DNA of 42,403 nt from Actinomycetes bacterium. Lineage in GTDB: Bacteria; Actinomycetota; Acidimicrobiia; Acidimicrobiales; RAAP-2. The DNA lies in contig JAJYVS010000022.1 in assembly GCA_021791895.1 (NCBI GenBank), positions 1-42,403 of the forward strand, written 5' to 3'. The notes below the pieces were generated by a model that saw only the letters and a program-made list of their open reading frames with translations, made no database searches and had not been told where the DNA came from. The first letter of the stretch is position 1, and each line of letters begins with the position of its first letter. Below are positions 9,061 to 18,169 of the stretch, piece after piece. The translations under genes were made by a program, and so were the position numbers.

Positions 9061-10562
9061 GGGCACTGCTGTCGGTCTACGACAAGGCCGGCCTGGTGGA
9101 GCTGGCCTCGGGGCTGGCCGACCTCGGGTTCGAGCTCCTGGCCAGTGGCAACACCGCGGCCGCGCTGGCCGAGGCGGGGATCCCGCATCGGCCGGTTGCC
9201 GAGGTGACCGGGGCTCCCGAGATCCTGGGGGGGCGGGTGAAGACCCTGCACCCGGCGATCCACGGCGGCATCCTGGCCGACCGGTCGGTGCCCGAGCACC
9301 TCGCCGATCTCGAGCGCCAGGGCATCGAGCCCATCGACCTCGTGGTGTGCAACCTGTACCCCTTCTCCTCGGACCCCTCGGTCGAGCTGATCGACGTGGG
9401 CGGCCCGACCATGGTCCGGGCCGCGGCCAAGAACTTCGCCCACGTCGGCGTGGTGGTCTCCCCGGCCGACTACCCGGCCGTCCTGGCCGAGCTCACCGGC
9501 TCCGGCGCGCTCGGCGAGGAGACGAGGCGTCGCCTCGCCCGCAAGGCCTTCGCACACACCGCCGCCTACGACGCCGCCATCGTGAACTGGCTGGATGGGG
9601 GCGAGTTGCTGCCCGAGACCCTGTCGCTCACCTTGGAGCGGGCCGAGATCACCCGCTACGGGGAGAACCCCCACCAGCACGGTGCCCGCTACCGGGTGGT
9701 GGGGAGGCCGAGCTGGTGGGACGGGGCGACCAAGCTGGCCGGCAGTCCGCTCAGCTACCTCAACCTGTTCGACGCCGACGCCGCCTGGCGGCTGGTGCAC
9801 GAGCTGGCCGACGACGCCGTCGGACCGGCCGTCGCTATCGTCAAGCACGCCAACCCGTGTGGTGCGGCGGTGGCAACCGACCTCGTCGACGCCTACCGGC
9901 GGGCGCTCGAGGGCGACCCGGTGTCGGCCTTCGGCGGCGTGGTGGCCCTGTCGGGCCCGGTCGACCTCGCGCTGGCCGAGACCGTCGCCGCGGGGCCGCA
10001 GGCCGACGTGATCGTGGCCCGCTCCTTCGACGACGACGCCCGGGCGCGCCTCGTGGCCAGGCGCAAGGCCACCCGCCTCCTGGCCGCGCCACCACCCGAG
10101 GTTCCGGGCCCCCAGATCCGCAGCATCGGCGCGTCGGTGCTGGTCCAGGAGGCCGACCGCATCGTGGTGCCGAGAGAGGAGTGGACGGTGGTGTCCCGGG
10201 CGACCCCCACCGAGGAGCAGTGGCGGGATCTGGTGCTGGCCTGGCGGGTCTGCGCCCGCACCACCTCGAACGCCGTCGTGGTGGTGGCGGGCGGCCAGCT
10301 GGTCGGTGTCGGTGCCGGCCAGCCGTCCCGGGTCGGCGCGGCCGAGCTCGCGGTGGCCAAGGCCGAGGAGCGGGCCAAGGGCGGGGCGGGGGCGAGCGAC
10401 GCCTTCTTCCCCTTCCCCGACGGGCTCGAGGTCCTGGCGGCGGCGGGCGTGGGCGCCGTCGTGCACCCCGGTGGCTCGGTCGGGGATCCGGCGGTGATCG
10501 AGGCCGCCGACCGCGCCGGGGTGGCTCTGGTGGCGACGGGCGAGCGCCACTTCCGCCATTGA
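9057..10562 (+). CDS. purH: Bifunctional AICAR formyltransferase / IMP cyclohydrolase
   Basis: Catalyses the last two steps to IMP. The N-terminal cyclohydrolase (MGS-like) domain shows VKTLHPAIHGGILA and CNLYPF; the C-terminal AICAR transformylase shows YGENPHQ, VKHANPCG (Lys-His pair), FFPFPDG and the terminal TGERHFRH. The start ATG 9057 overlaps the purN stop and has AAGGAGG upstream. 501 aa is slightly shorter than the usual 510-530. In the phosphate loop LLASGNTAAAL replaces the more common STGGTA, a conservative variation. It uses the 10-formyl-THF that the downstream folD enzyme produces. Confidence 0.96.
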   Translation: MRALLSVYDKAGLVELASGLADLGFELLASGNTAAALAEAGIPHRPVAEVTGAPEILGGRVKTLHPAIHGGILADRSVPEHLADLERQGIEPIDLVVCNLYPFSSDPSVELIDVGGPTMVRAAAKNFAHVGVVVSPADYPAVLAELTGSGALGEETRRRLARKAFAHTAAYDAAIVNWLDGGELLPETLSLTLERAEITRYGENPHQHGARYRVVGRPSWWDGATKLAGSPLSYLNLFDADAAWRLVHELADDAVGPAVAIVKHANPCGAAVATDLVDAYRRALEGDPVSAFGGVVALSGPVDLALAETVAAGPQADVIVARSFDDDARARLVARRKATRLLAAPPPEVPGPQIRSIGASVLVQEADRIVVPREEWTVVSRATPTEEQWRDLVLAWRVCARTTSNAVVVVAGGQLVGVGAGQPSRVGAAELAVAKAEERAKGGAGASDAFFPFPDGLEVLAAAGVGAVVHPGGSVGDPAVIEAADRAGVALVATGERHFRH

Positions 10563-10611
10563 CCCGGCGACGCCCGGGCTCCGGGCGGCGGGCCAAGGGC
10601 GGGGCGGTCCG

Positions 10612-11463
10612 CTGAGCGCGATCGTCCTCGACGGCGAGGCGGTCGCGGCCCGGATCCGGGCCGAGGTGGCGACGCGCACGGCCGAGCTGGCGGCCGTGGG
10701 ACGCCGCGTCGGGCTCGGGACCATCCTCGTCGGCGACGACGTGCCGAGTGCCCGCTACGTGGCGATGAAGCACCAGGACTCGGCCGAGGTCGGCATGGCC
10801 TCCTTCCACCAGCACCTCGAGGCGACGGCGACCCAGCGCGACGTGGAGGAAGCGGTCGAGCGGTTCAACTCGGACCCGGCGGTGGACGCGTTCTTGGTCC
10901 AGGTGCCGCTGCCGGCCCACCTCGACGAGGAGCGCGTCCTTCTCGGCGTCCAGCCGGACAAGGACGTCGACGGCCTCCAACCGGTGAACCTGGGCCGCCT
11001 GGTGATGGGGACCCCGGGGCCGCTGCCCTGCACCCCGGCGGGCATCCTCGAGCTGCTCCACGCCTACGACATCCCGGTCGAGGGCCGCCACGTGGTGATC
11101 ATCGGCCGGGGTCTCACCATCGGCCGCCCGCTCGCCCTCCTGCTCGCCCTCAAGCGGCCGGGCTGCAACGCGGCGGTCACCGTGGTCCACACCGGGGTCC
11201 CCGACCTGGCCGAGCACGTGCGGCGGGCCGACATCGTGGTGGCGGCGGCCGGGTCGGCCGGCCTGGTCACCAAGGACATGGTGAAGCCGGGGGCGGCGGT
11301 GGTCGGCGCCGGGACCAGCTGGGCGGGCCGCAAGGTCCTCTCGGACGTCGCCGAGGACGTGGCCGAGGTGGCCGGGTGGATCACCCCCCGCTTGGGCGGC
11401 GTCGGGCCGATGACCCGGGCCATGCTGCTGCGCAACGCCCTTTCGGCGGCCGAGCGCGGCTGA
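10612..11463 (+). CDS. folD: Methylenetetrahydrofolate dehydrogenase / cyclohydrolase
   Basis: Interconverts 5,10-methylene-THF and 10-formyl-THF. Signatures: YVAMKHQDSAEVGM with the catalytic Lys, VQVPLP, DKDVDGLQP, PCTPAGILELL, the NADP-loop variant IIGRGLTIGRP, and GGVGPMTRAMLLRN. The conserved N-terminus (SAIVLDGEAVAARIRAEV) begins after CTG 10612, preceded by GGGCGGGG; no ATG, GTG or TTG is in frame between the purH stop and GTG 10666. CTG 10612 gives 283 aa, the family norm; GTG 10666 would remove the first beta strand. ATT 10558, overlapping the purH stop, is another non-canonical option. Function is firm, start is not. Confidence 0.88.
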   Translation: MSAIVLDGEAVAARIRAEVATRTAELAAVGRRVGLGTILVGDDVPSARYVAMKHQDSAEVGMASFHQHLEATATQRDVEEAVERFNSDPAVDAFLVQVPLPAHLDEERVLLGVQPDKDVDGLQPVNLGRLVMGTPGPLPCTPAGILELLHAYDIPVEGRHVVIIGRGLTIGRPLALLLALKRPGCNAAVTVVHTGVPDLAEHVRRADIVVAAAGSAGLVTKDMVKPGAAVVGAGTSWAGRKVLSDVAEDVAEVAGWITPRLGGVGPMTRAMLLRNALSAAERG

Positions 11464-11481
11464 GTCGCGATGCCGGTGCCC

Positions 11482-11508
11482 GCCGGGCGGCCAGGGGCCC
11501 CGCCCGGC
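11482..11508 (+). terminator. GC hairpin between folD and metF, possible terminator
   Basis: GCCGGGCGG (11482-11490) pairs with CCGCCCGGC (11500-11508), a 9-bp all-GC stem with a 9-nt loop, placed just after folD and just before the metF -10 box. There is no U-tract, so it is only a possible actinobacterial-type terminator. Confidence 0.35.
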
Positions 11509-11509
11509 C

Positions 11510-11515
11510 TACGCT
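11510..11515 (+). promoter_or_regulatory. -10 box TACGCT, leaderless-type promoter of metF
   Basis: TACGCT ends 7 nt before GTG 11523, with no ribosome site in the gap. Confidence 0.5.
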
Positions 11516-11522
11516 GGGGCTC

Positions 11523-12404
11523 GTGACCAGGATCTCGGATCTCTTGGCGGCGGGCCCGACCTATTCGTTCGAGTTCTTCCCGCCGAAGAGCGACCAGGAG
11601 CTCCTGGTGCTCTCCCGGACCCTCCTCGAGCTCCAGCCCCTCGGCCCCTCCTTCGTCTCGGTCACCTACCGCGGCGGTGCGGCGTCCCGGCAACGGACCC
11701 ACGACCTCGTCGCCGGGATGCGCCACACCTCAGCCCTGGTGCCCATGGCCCACCTGGTGTGCGTGGCCCACACCCGCCTCGAGCTGGCCGAGATCCTGGT
11801 CTCGCTGCGCAGGGCCGGGATCGAGAACGTGCTCGCCCTCGGGGGGGACCCGACCGATGAGACCGGGGCCCCCCGGGAGCTCGCCCACGCCCTCGAGCTG
11901 GTCGAGCTGGCCCGGGCCATTGGGGGCTTCGCCATCGGGGTGGCCGCCCACCCGGCCGGCCACCCGGCCTCGCCCGACCTGGCGACGGACCGCGACCGCC
12001 TGGCCGACAAGCTGGCCCGGGCCGACTTCGCCATCACCCAGTTCTTCTTCGAGCCGGCCGAGTACCTGGGGCTCGTGGCCGACCTGGCCGAGCGAGGGGT
12101 CGACAAGCCGGTGCTCCCGGGCATCATGCCGGTCACCTCGATGCGCTCGATCCCCCGTATGGCCGAGATGGGGGCGGCGGTGCCCCAGTGGATGGCCGGC
12201 GAGCTGGCGGGGGCCGACGCCGCGGGCGGCGCCGACGCCGTGCGCCGACGCGGGGTCGAGCTGGCCACCGAGCTGTGCCGGGCGGTGCTCGCCGCCGGGG
12301 CCCCCGGGCTGCACTTCTTCACGCTCAACCAGAGCCGTGCGACGCGTGACATCTACCGGTCCTTGGGGCTCGCCCCCAACCTGAGCCGAGCCGGGACGGC
12401 GTGA
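11523..12404 (+). CDS. metF: Methylenetetrahydrofolate reductase
   Basis: Reduces 5,10-methylene-THF to 5-methyl-THF for methionine synthesis, using FAD. The start TYSFEFFPPK carries the catalytic Glu17; further signatures are FVSVTYRGGA, IENVLALGGDPTDETG, the FAD/folate region GVAAHPAGHPAS, ITQFFFEP, and PGIMPVTS. Length 293 aa fits the bacterial enzyme (no regulatory domain). GTG 11523 is directly behind a -10-like box. It follows folD, which shares its substrate, but a hairpin and its own promoter suggest separate transcription. Confidence 0.93.
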   Translation: MTRISDLLAAGPTYSFEFFPPKSDQELLVLSRTLLELQPLGPSFVSVTYRGGAASRQRTHDLVAGMRHTSALVPMAHLVCVAHTRLELAEILVSLRRAGIENVLALGGDPTDETGAPRELAHALELVELARAIGGFAIGVAAHPAGHPASPDLATDRDRLADKLARADFAITQFFFEPAEYLGLVADLAERGVDKPVLPGIMPVTSMRSIPRMAEMGAAVPQWMAGELAGADAAGGADAVRRRGVELATELCRAVLAAGAPGLHFFTLNQSRATRDIYRSLGLAPNLSRAGTA

Positions 12405-12460
12405 GCGATCTGAGTACTGCCGACTTGCGCGTCGGCGCGATGTGACCTAGGAGCAGAACC

Positions 12461-13657
12461 ATGGCAGAGAAGATCACGATGGGCGCCGACGGCGTCCTGT
12501 CCGTCCCGCCCAAACCGATCATCCCCTTCATCGAGGGGGACGGCACCGGGGTCGACATCTGGCCGGCCGCCCGGCTGGTCCTCGACGCGGCGGCGGCCAA
12601 GCACGGCGCCACCATCTCCTGGAAGGAGGTGCTCGCCGGCGAGAAGGCGTTCCGAGAGACCGGCAGCTGGCTCCCCGACGACACGGTCGAGGCGTTCAAG
12701 GACCACCTGATCGGGATCAAGGGCCCGCTCACCACCCCCGTCGGCGGCGGCATCCGCTCGCTCAACGTCGCGCTTCGCCAGCTCCTCGACCTCTACGTGT
12801 GCCTGCGCCCGGTGCGCTGGTTTGCCGGGGTGCCCTCGCCGGTCCGTCGGCCCGAGCTCGTCGACATGGTCATCTTCCGAGAGAACACCGAGGACGTCTA
12901 CGCCGGCTACGAGGTCGAGGCGGGCACGCCCGGGGCCGAGCAGCTCGCCGAGTACCTGCGGGACCAAATGGGCTGGCCGATCCGGGACGGCTCGGGCATC
13001 GGCATCAAGCCGATCTCGGAGATGGGGTCCAAGCGGCTCATCCGGGCGGCCATCAACTATGCGCTCGACCATGACCGGCGCTCGGTCACCCTGGTGCACA
13101 AGGGCAACATCCAGAAGTTCACCGAGGGCGCCTTCCGGAGCTGGGGCTACGAGCTCGTGACCGAGGAGTTCGCCGACCGCGCCGTCGGCTGGGAGGACTG
13201 CGACGGCGAGCCCGGCGACCGGCTCCTCGTGAAGGACACCATCGCCGACATCACCCTCCAGCAGGTGCTGACCCGCCCGGTCGACTTCGACGTCATCGCC
13301 ACCACCAACCTGAACGGCGACTACCTCTCCGACGCCCTGGCCGCCCAGGTCGGCGGCATCGGCATCGCCCCGGGCGCGAACATCAACTACGTCACCGGGC
13401 ACGGGGTGTTCGAGGCCACCCACGGCACCGCGCCCAAATACGCCGGCCAGGACAAGGTGAACCCGGGCTCTGTCCTACTCTCGGGGGTGCTCATGTTCGA
13501 GCACCTGGGCTGGACCGACGCCGCCGCCGACATCGTGAAGGCGCTTGAGGCGACGATCGCCGACAAGATCGTGACCTACGACTTCGCACGTCTCATGGAG
13601 GGGGCCACCGAGGTGAAGTGCTCGGAATTCGCCTCGGCGATCGTGGACAGGCTGTAG
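12461..13657 (+). CDS. icd: Isocitrate dehydrogenase, NADP-dependent (E. coli-type)
   Basis: Oxidative decarboxylation of isocitrate to 2-oxoglutarate. 398 aa. Substrate site [13 protein letters not shown] contains Ser100, equivalent to the phosphorylatable serine of E. coli Icd. Metal and cofactor region: [13 protein letters not shown], and [18 protein letters not shown] with the Lys-Tyr pair that marks NADP preference. Start ATG 12461 is preceded by TAGGAG at about 11 nt. This homodimeric subfamily differs from the monomeric 740-residue Icd2 found in many actinobacteria. mdh follows after 28 bp, so icd-mdh is probably one transcript. Confidence 0.95.
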   Translation: MAEKITMGADGVLSVPPKPIIPFIEGDGTGVDIWPAARLVLDAAAAKHGATISWKEVLAGEKAFRETGSWLPDDTVEAFKDHLIGIKGPLTTPVGGGIRSLNVALRQLLDLYVCLRPVRWFAGVPSPVRRPELVDMVIFRENTEDVYAGYEVEAGTPGAEQLAEYLRDQMGWPIRDGSGIGIKPISEMGSKRLIRAAINYALDHDRRSVTLVHKGNIQKFTEGAFRSWGYELVTEEFADRAVGWEDCDGEPGDRLLVKDTIADITLQQVLTRPVDFDVIATTNLNGDYLSDALAAQVGGIGIAPGANINYVTGHGVFEATHGTAPKYAGQDKVNPGSVLLSGVLMFEHLGWTDAAADIVKALEATIADKIVTYDFARLMEGATEVKCSEFASAIVDRL

Positions 13658-13685
13658 CCGGGCACGTCAAGACAGGAGGCCCAAC

Positions 13686-14687
13686 ATGGCACCAGGCAGC
13701 GCACCCCTGCAGGTCACCGTCACCGGAGCGGCGGGCCAGATCGGCTATTCGTTGCTCTTCCGGATCGCGTCGGGGCAGCTGTTCGGCCCGGACCAACCGG
13801 TCGTGCTCCGCCTGCTCGAGATCGAGCCGGCCATGAAGGCACTCGAGGGCGTGGTCATGGAGCTCGACGACTGCGCCTTCCCGCTGCTCACCGGCATCGT
13901 GGCGACCGACAGCCTGAAAGAGGCATTCGACGGGGCCAACTGGGCCCTGCTCGTCGGATCGATCCCCCGCAAGGCGGGCATGGAGCGCGGCGACCTGTTG
14001 AGCGTGAACGGGGGGATCTTCAAGCCCCAGGGCGATGCCATCGCCGCCAACGCCGCCCCCGACGTGTCGGTCCTCGTGGTCGGCAACCCCTGCAACACCA
14101 ACTGCCTGATCGCCCGGTCCGCCGCCCCCGACGTGCCAGCCGACCGGTGGTTCGCCATGACCCGGTTGGACGAGAACCGGGCCAAGTCCCAGCTGGCCAG
14201 GCGGGCCGGGGTCCCGGTGGCCGACGTCACCAACATGGCGATCTGGGGGAACCACTCGGCCACCCAGTTCCCGGACTTCGCCCACGCCCGCATCGGCGGG
14301 ACCCCGGCACCCGAGGTCATCGCGGACCACGACTGGCTGTCAGGCGAGTTCCTGACGACGGTCCAGAAGCGAGGTGCCGCCATCATCGAGGCCCGAGGGC
14401 TGTCGTCGGCCGCCTCGGCCGCCAACGCCGTCGTCGACACCGTCCGGTCGCTCACCACCCCCACCCGCTCCGGTGACTGGTTCTCGGTCGCGGTGGCGAG
14501 CCGGGGCGAGTACGGCACACCCGAAGGTCTGCAGTTCGGGTTCCCGGTCGCCGCCGACGGCTCCGGCGGCTGGCGGGTGGTCGAAGGCCTCACCCACGAC
14601 GAGTTCGCGGCCGAGCGGATCCGACTGACCACCGAGGAGCTGGAGGCCGAGCGGGCCGACGTCCGTCGGCTCGGGCTCGTGGGTTAG
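13686..14687 (+). CDS. mdh: Malate dehydrogenase (cytosolic-type)
   Basis: Interconverts malate and oxaloacetate with NAD. 333 aa. NAD loop [14 protein letters not shown]; mobile-loop region [15 protein letters not shown] with substrate arginines; [12 protein letters not shown]; catalytic [12 protein letters not shown] with the active histidine. [14 protein letters not shown] has Glu where relatives usually have LDHNRA; the Asp of the Asp-His pair is kept. An AGGAGG precedes ATG 13686 at 8 nt. It lies 28 bp after icd. With sucCD and sdhCAB this puts four TCA-cycle steps within 16 kb. Confidence 0.95.
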   Translation: MAPGSAPLQVTVTGAAGQIGYSLLFRIASGQLFGPDQPVVLRLLEIEPAMKALEGVVMELDDCAFPLLTGIVATDSLKEAFDGANWALLVGSIPRKAGMERGDLLSVNGGIFKPQGDAIAANAAPDVSVLVVGNPCNTNCLIARSAAPDVPADRWFAMTRLDENRAKSQLARRAGVPVADVTNMAIWGNHSATQFPDFAHARIGGTPAPEVIADHDWLSGEFLTTVQKRGAAIIEARGLSSAASAANAVVDTVRSLTTPTRSGDWFSVAVASRGEYGTPEGLQFGFPVAADGSGGWRVVEGLTHDEFAAERIRLTTEELEAERADVRRLGLVG

Positions 14688-15289
14688 GGGCTGGCTCCGC
14701 GAGGTGACCTCGAATAGGGGGTTGTCTCCGAGGGCAGTATGACCACGGTGATGGCTGTCGCGGTGGAGGGGTCGGTCAGCGGTCGACTCCGGGTGTTCGA
14801 GGTGTAGCGCCGGACGCGAGCATCTCGGCGGATCGGGACACGCCCCGGTGGCCGACGTCGGCCGTCGATGGTCTCGGCGCGGCTCGGTGCCTTCCGCCGG
14901 CCGACCGCGACCCATGGGCAGGAAAGTCCGATGGCCACGTGAAAGCGCCTGTGGCGCCGGGCAATGACGGCATTGGTCCATCCCCGAGGCCCAACGAGCC
15001 GGCGCCGGTGGGTCCGGGTTCGCGGACTGATCGAGATGGGGGCGGTTGTGGCACCCACCTGCACGGTTCGTGCCTTCATCTCGCCGGTGGCGCTTCCGTC
15101 TGCGACACGGTGGCGGCACGCCGGCCGGGGAGGAGCCCAACTACGGTCCCGATGGGGAGTGCGGCACTGGACGACTCGGCGGAGTCCGACTTCGCGGAGC
15201 GATCCGACCTCCTCCAGCGCGCAACTGGACCAACGATTTCTCGCCCTGCGGGCAACTACATGGTGTGAGCGGACGCGGCGATCGACGAC
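14688..15289 (+). other. About 600 bp without a recognisable gene
   Basis: Frames on both strands are short or have shuffled, Arg/Pro-rich translations typical of non-coding GC-rich DNA. A 13-bp palindrome CGAGGTGACCTCG sits at 14700-14712 just after mdh. No repeat, RNA gene or convincing protein is seen. Next to the sigma-factor remnant downstream, this is best read as decayed sequence. Confidence 0.6.
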
Positions 15290-15480
15290 ATGGCCTCTGA
15301 CGCGGAGCTGATCGACTGGTCGCTGGCGGGTGATCGCGAGGCGTTCGCCGATGTCGTGCACCGACATCGGCGGGCGGTGTGGGCGTACCTGGTCCGTCGA
15401 GCTGGAAGGGGGCCGGCCGAGGATCTCCTGGGGGAGGTGTGGGTGAACGCCTTCGGGTCCCGACGTTCCTACGACCGCGG
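15290..15480 (+). pseudogene. Truncated ECF sigma factor (region 2 only)
   Basis: ATG 15290 opens about 64 codons that read as ECF sigma-70 region 2.1-2.2: DAELIDWSLAGDREAF, VVHRHRRAVWAYLVRRAG, then AEDLLGEVWVNAF and RSYDR. Where region 2.3/2.4 and the linker should follow, the homology stops; region 4 is absent. A full ECF factor is about 170-200 aa. Beyond position 15480 the frame runs on as unrelated Arg-rich sequence while the next recognisable segment continues in another frame. I infer a deletion that fused this gene to its downstream neighbour. Confidence 0.7.
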
Positions 15481-15491
15481 TACGCCATCGA

Positions 15492-16026
15492 CGGCGGCTG
15501 CTCGCCAAAATTGTCGGCTGGGCCGCGGTCCTGGTCGTGGTCGTAGGCGGGCTGTCATTGCCGCCGTGGGACGGAGGTTCCCCCGGTACGGCACGGACAC
15601 CGGCATCGACACAACCGAGCACCCGCCAGTCGATGCGCCTGGCCGGGTACACCTTCCGACTCCCCGCTGGCTCAGTGTCGCGAGCTTGCTCCGCCCTACC
15701 CAGCGGCCTCGGCCTGAGGAGTCCGACGGAGTCCTACCCGGGCTCGTTGAGTGCAGCCGCAGCCTCAGCAGGTGGCGGCTGCATCGAGGCCGTCCTCGTC
15801 GGTCAAGGAGACCCCGTGCCGGCGGGTGCCGCTAGAGGTCGGCCCGTACTCGGGGTTCGTGTCGGCGAACGCCCCTTCGAGCGTCGACCTCTTCGCGTTC
15901 CGAGGCCACCACTACCTCGTGCTCGCGGCCGACGGGTTGATCGCGGCCCAGCTGGTCGCGATCGCCAAGTCTGGACTGCCCTCTTCGCTCGGTTCTGAGC
16001 AGTCCGGCTCGGCAAATTGCGGATAG
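15492..16026 (+). pseudogene. Remnant of membrane-anchored partner protein of the sigma factor
   Basis: In the third reading frame the sequence resumes with a cytoplasmic basic end and a membrane segment (RRLLAKIVGWAAVLVVVVGG). This leads to an extracytoplasmic part with MRLAGYTFRLPAGS and AASAGGGCIEAVLV. At about 15815-15830 the frame shifts by one and continues as EVGPYSGFVSANAPSS and YLVLAADGLIAAQLVAIAKS, to a stop at 16024-16026. This layout (short cytoplasmic tail, one helix, outer domain) fits a product paired with an ECF sigma factor, possibly anti-sigma-like, but I cannot name a family. The N-terminal part is lost and one frameshift is visible. Confidence 0.55.
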
Positions 16027-16087
16027 GTCGCGAGGTGAGCGAGGACGGCACCGACCTCGGCGAGAAGGTCGGCGTGAGAGGGAACTA

Positions 16088-16600
16088 CTAGGCGCGTCCC
16101 GGCCAGGACTCCCGCTCGAGTACCCAGCGGGTCGTGGTCTGGAAGGCGTTGATCGGGCCCGGCGTGGTCTGGTGGGAGAAGAGGTACCGGAACCCCACGC
16201 GCTGGAGGGTCCGGTTGGGCGCCCGGTTGAAGGCGTTGGGCTCGCAGAAGATGCGCCGGAGGGCGAGCGCCTCGAAGTAGTGGTCGACGCTGCGGGCCAC
16301 GAACTCGGTCCCGAGACCCCGTCGGCGCCGCGACGCCTCGAGCACGTGGAGGTGCATGAACGCCGCCTCCCCCACGATCAGGCGGTCGAGCGAGCTGAAG
16401 CCGACCGCCTCGGAGTCGAGCTCCCAGATCACGGCGTACGTGGACCGCTCGCCGAGCGGGCGCGCCACCTCCTCCTCGTAGGCGCGGCGCCACGCGTCCT
16501 TGGCGGGGAGGAGTGCCCGCACCACTCCCATCATGGCCAGGTGCTCGTCGGTGGCGTCGTGGAAGTAGTCGATCCGCAGGCCGACGTCGGCCGGCGTCAT
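16088..16600 (-). CDS. GNAT family N-acetyltransferase
   Basis: 170 aa. The acetyl-CoA pyrophosphate loop is RRRRGLGTEF (R/Q-x-x-G-x-G/A), preceded by the beta4 strand AAFMHLHVLEA and followed by FCEPNAFNRAPNRTLQRVGF, a typical GNAT motif B with the Asn-rich turn. The C-terminus holds FSHQTTPGPINAFQTTTRWVL. Substrate cannot be told. A GGGAG sits directly against ATG 16600, closer than optimal. It is the last gene of a minus-strand run that begins with sdhC; the 59-bp gap to the small gene upstream suggests possible co-transcription. Confidence 0.8.
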   Translation of the reverse strand: MTPADVGLRIDYFHDATDEHLAMMGVVRALLPAKDAWRRAYEEEVARPLGERSTYAVIWELDSEAVGFSSLDRLIVGEAAFMHLHVLEASRRRRGLGTEFVARSVDHYFEALALRRIFCEPNAFNRAPNRTLQRVGFRYLFSHQTTPGPINAFQTTTRWVLERESWPGRA

Positions 16601-16659
16601 CTCCCGGACGCTCAGGTGCCCGGCCGCCCGATCGGGCGGGGCACCGGCGCCCGCCGCCC

Positions 16660-16869
16660 TCAGGAGCCCACCGCGACCGGGTCGAAGCCGGCGTTGCGGA
16701 GAAACGACAACTTCTTCTCCAACGCGTCACGCCACAGGGCCATCTCCTCGTCGAAGTGCGAGCGGTCGCCCTCCTCGAAGGCGTGCTCGAGCTCGTCGAA
16801 CGCCGCGTCCTCGGCGTCGAGCAACTCGCGGTACTTCAAGAAGAATTGGTCCTCCATCGGCTGTGACAC
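16660..16869 (-). CDS. Small helical hypothetical protein
   Basis: 69 aa from GTG 16869, chosen because GGGAGG stands 7 nt upstream; ATG 16857 is the alternative four codons in. The chain is acidic and almost entirely helical (KYRELLDAEDAAFDELEHAF, then EMALWRDALEKKLSFLRNAG), likely a helical hairpin. No domain recognised. It lies between the SCP2-like gene and the GNAT gene on the same strand. Confidence 0.6.
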   Translation of the reverse strand: MSQPMEDQFFLKYRELLDAEDAAFDELEHAFEEGDRSHFDEEMALWRDALEKKLSFLRNAGFDPVAVGS

Positions 16870-16965
16870 GCAGGTCCTCCCGGTCCACTCGGCCCGCTCG
16901 GTGCGGGCTGCCTCACCAGCGAGACTACGCCACCACCTCATCGCCGACCAGGGGCGAAGGGGCCC

Positions 16966-17391
16966 TCAGAAGGTGGTCTCGGCCTGGAGCCCCGACATCT
17001 TCCCGGCCGCCGCGGCCAGAACCGCCTGGCCCGCGACCAGGACCGACAGGTCGCCCCGCACCCGGACCCGTCCCGCCGCCAGGGCCTCGGTCGGGTCGAG
17101 CTCGCCGCGTGACAGGGCCGCGGCGTCGTCGTAGGGGAGCGAAATGACCACATCTGCCGGTGGTGTGTCCGGCTCGGCGAGAGCGAGGACGGCCGAGGCG
17201 TCCTCGACGGCCAGGAGGAGCCGCAGCGGCCCGGCGGCCTCGGGCCGACCGGGCACCCCGTGCACCACCTCCTCGACGCGGAAGCGCCCGGAGCTCGCCC
17301 GCACCGATCCGGACCCGGCCCCATCGAGATCGACCCCGGCCAACGCCGCGTTGAAGGCGCCGATCCACTCCTCCGAGAGGAAGCGGGCCAC
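16966..17391 (-). CDS. SCP2 sterol-binding domain-like protein
   Basis: 141 aa that read as an SCP2-like lipid/sterol-binding fold: ARFLSEEWIGAFNAAL start, ADVVISLPYDDAAALSRGEL, then DPTEALAAGRVRVRGDLSVL, the most conserved SCP2 segment. Start GTG 17391 lies 1 nt after the sdhB stop (TAGgGTG), so it should be translated by ribosomes finishing sdhB. No ribosome site of its own is seen. The ligand is unknown; related single-domain proteins in actinobacteria occur near acyl-CoA metabolism genes. Why it is coupled to succinate dehydrogenase is open. Confidence 0.75.
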   Translation of the reverse strand: MARFLSEEWIGAFNAALAGVDLDGAGSGSVRASSGRFRVEEVVHGVPGRPEAAGPLRLLLAVEDASAVLALAEPDTPPADVVISLPYDDAAALSRGELDPTEALAAGRVRVRGDLSVLVAGQAVLAAAAGKMSGLQAETTF

Positions 17392-17392
17392 C

Positions 17393-18169
17393 CTAGCGGC
17401 CGTGGGTGGCGGCCTCGCTCGGCGAGGCCTTGCGCCGGCGGAGGATCTTGCGACCGAGCCAGGCCACCGGGTCGTAGGAAGCGTCGACCACGCGCTCTTT
17501 GAGCGGGATGATCGCGTTGTCGGTGATCTTGATGTGCTCGGGGCAGACCTCGGTGCAGCACTTGGTGATGTTGCACATGCCGAGCCCCTCCCGCTGGCGC
17601 AACAGCTCCCGGCGGTCGTTGGTGTCGAGGGGGTGCATCTCGAGCTCGGCGAAGCGGACGAAGAAGCGGGGCCCGGCGTAGTGAGCCTTGTTCTCCTCGT
17701 GGTCGCGGATCACGTGGCAGACGTCCTGGCACAAGAAGCACTCGATGCACTTGCGGAACTCCTGGCCCCGCTCGATGTCGGCCTGGGCCATCCGGTAGCC
17801 GCCCTCCGGACGCGGCGGGGGGGCGAAGGCCGGGACCTGCTTGGCCACCTCGAAGTTGAACGTCACGTCGGTGACCAGGTCCCGGATGATCGGGAAGCCG
17901 TGCATCGGCGCCACCGTGACCGGGCCCACGGGGAGCTGGTCCATCCGGGTCATGCACATGAGCCGGGGCTTGCCGTTGATCTCGGCCGAGCAGGAGCCGC
18001 ACTTGCCGGCCTTGCAGTTCCAGCGGCAGGCGAGGTCGCCGGCCTGGGTGGCCTGGATGCGGTGGACGACGTCGAGGACGACCTCTCCCTCCTGGGCGGC
18101 GAGCCGGTACTCGGCGAAGTTCCCGCCCGAGCGGTCCCCGCGCCACACCCGCATGATCACGTCGGCCAT
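17393..18169 (-). CDS. sdhB: Succinate dehydrogenase iron-sulfur subunit
   Basis: 258 aa. Carries electrons from FAD to quinone. The [2Fe-2S] ligands are in CRWNCKAGKCGSCS plus the later MCMTRM cysteine; the [4Fe-4S] site is CIECFLCQDVC and the [3Fe-4S] site CNITKCCTEVCP. ATG 18169 shares its A with the sdhA stop (TGATG overlap), so translation is coupled. The C-terminus is basic (GRKILRRRKASPSEAA). Gene order anchor-flavoprotein-iron-sulfur and the anchor type match mycobacterial Sdh1 (Rv0249c-Rv0247c). Confidence 0.95.
   Translation of the reverse strand: MADVIMRVWRGDRSGGNFAEYRLAAQEGEVVLDVVHRIQATQAGDLACRWNCKAGKCGSCSAEINGKPRLMCMTRMDQLPVGPVTVAPMHGFPIIRDLVTDVTFNFEVAKQVPAFAPPPRPEGGYRMAQADIERGQEFRKCIECFLCQDVCHVIRDHEENKAHYAGPRFFVRFAELEMHPLDTNDRRELLRQREGLGMCNITKCCTEVCPEHIKITDNAIIPLKERVVDASYDPVAWLGRKILRRRKASPSEAATHGR

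Noticed and set aside
14684..15652. 322-codon minus-strand frame over the empty and sigma-remnant region
   Set aside because: No domain-like sequence, Arg/Pro-rich composition, and it runs antisense to the recognisable sigma region 2.
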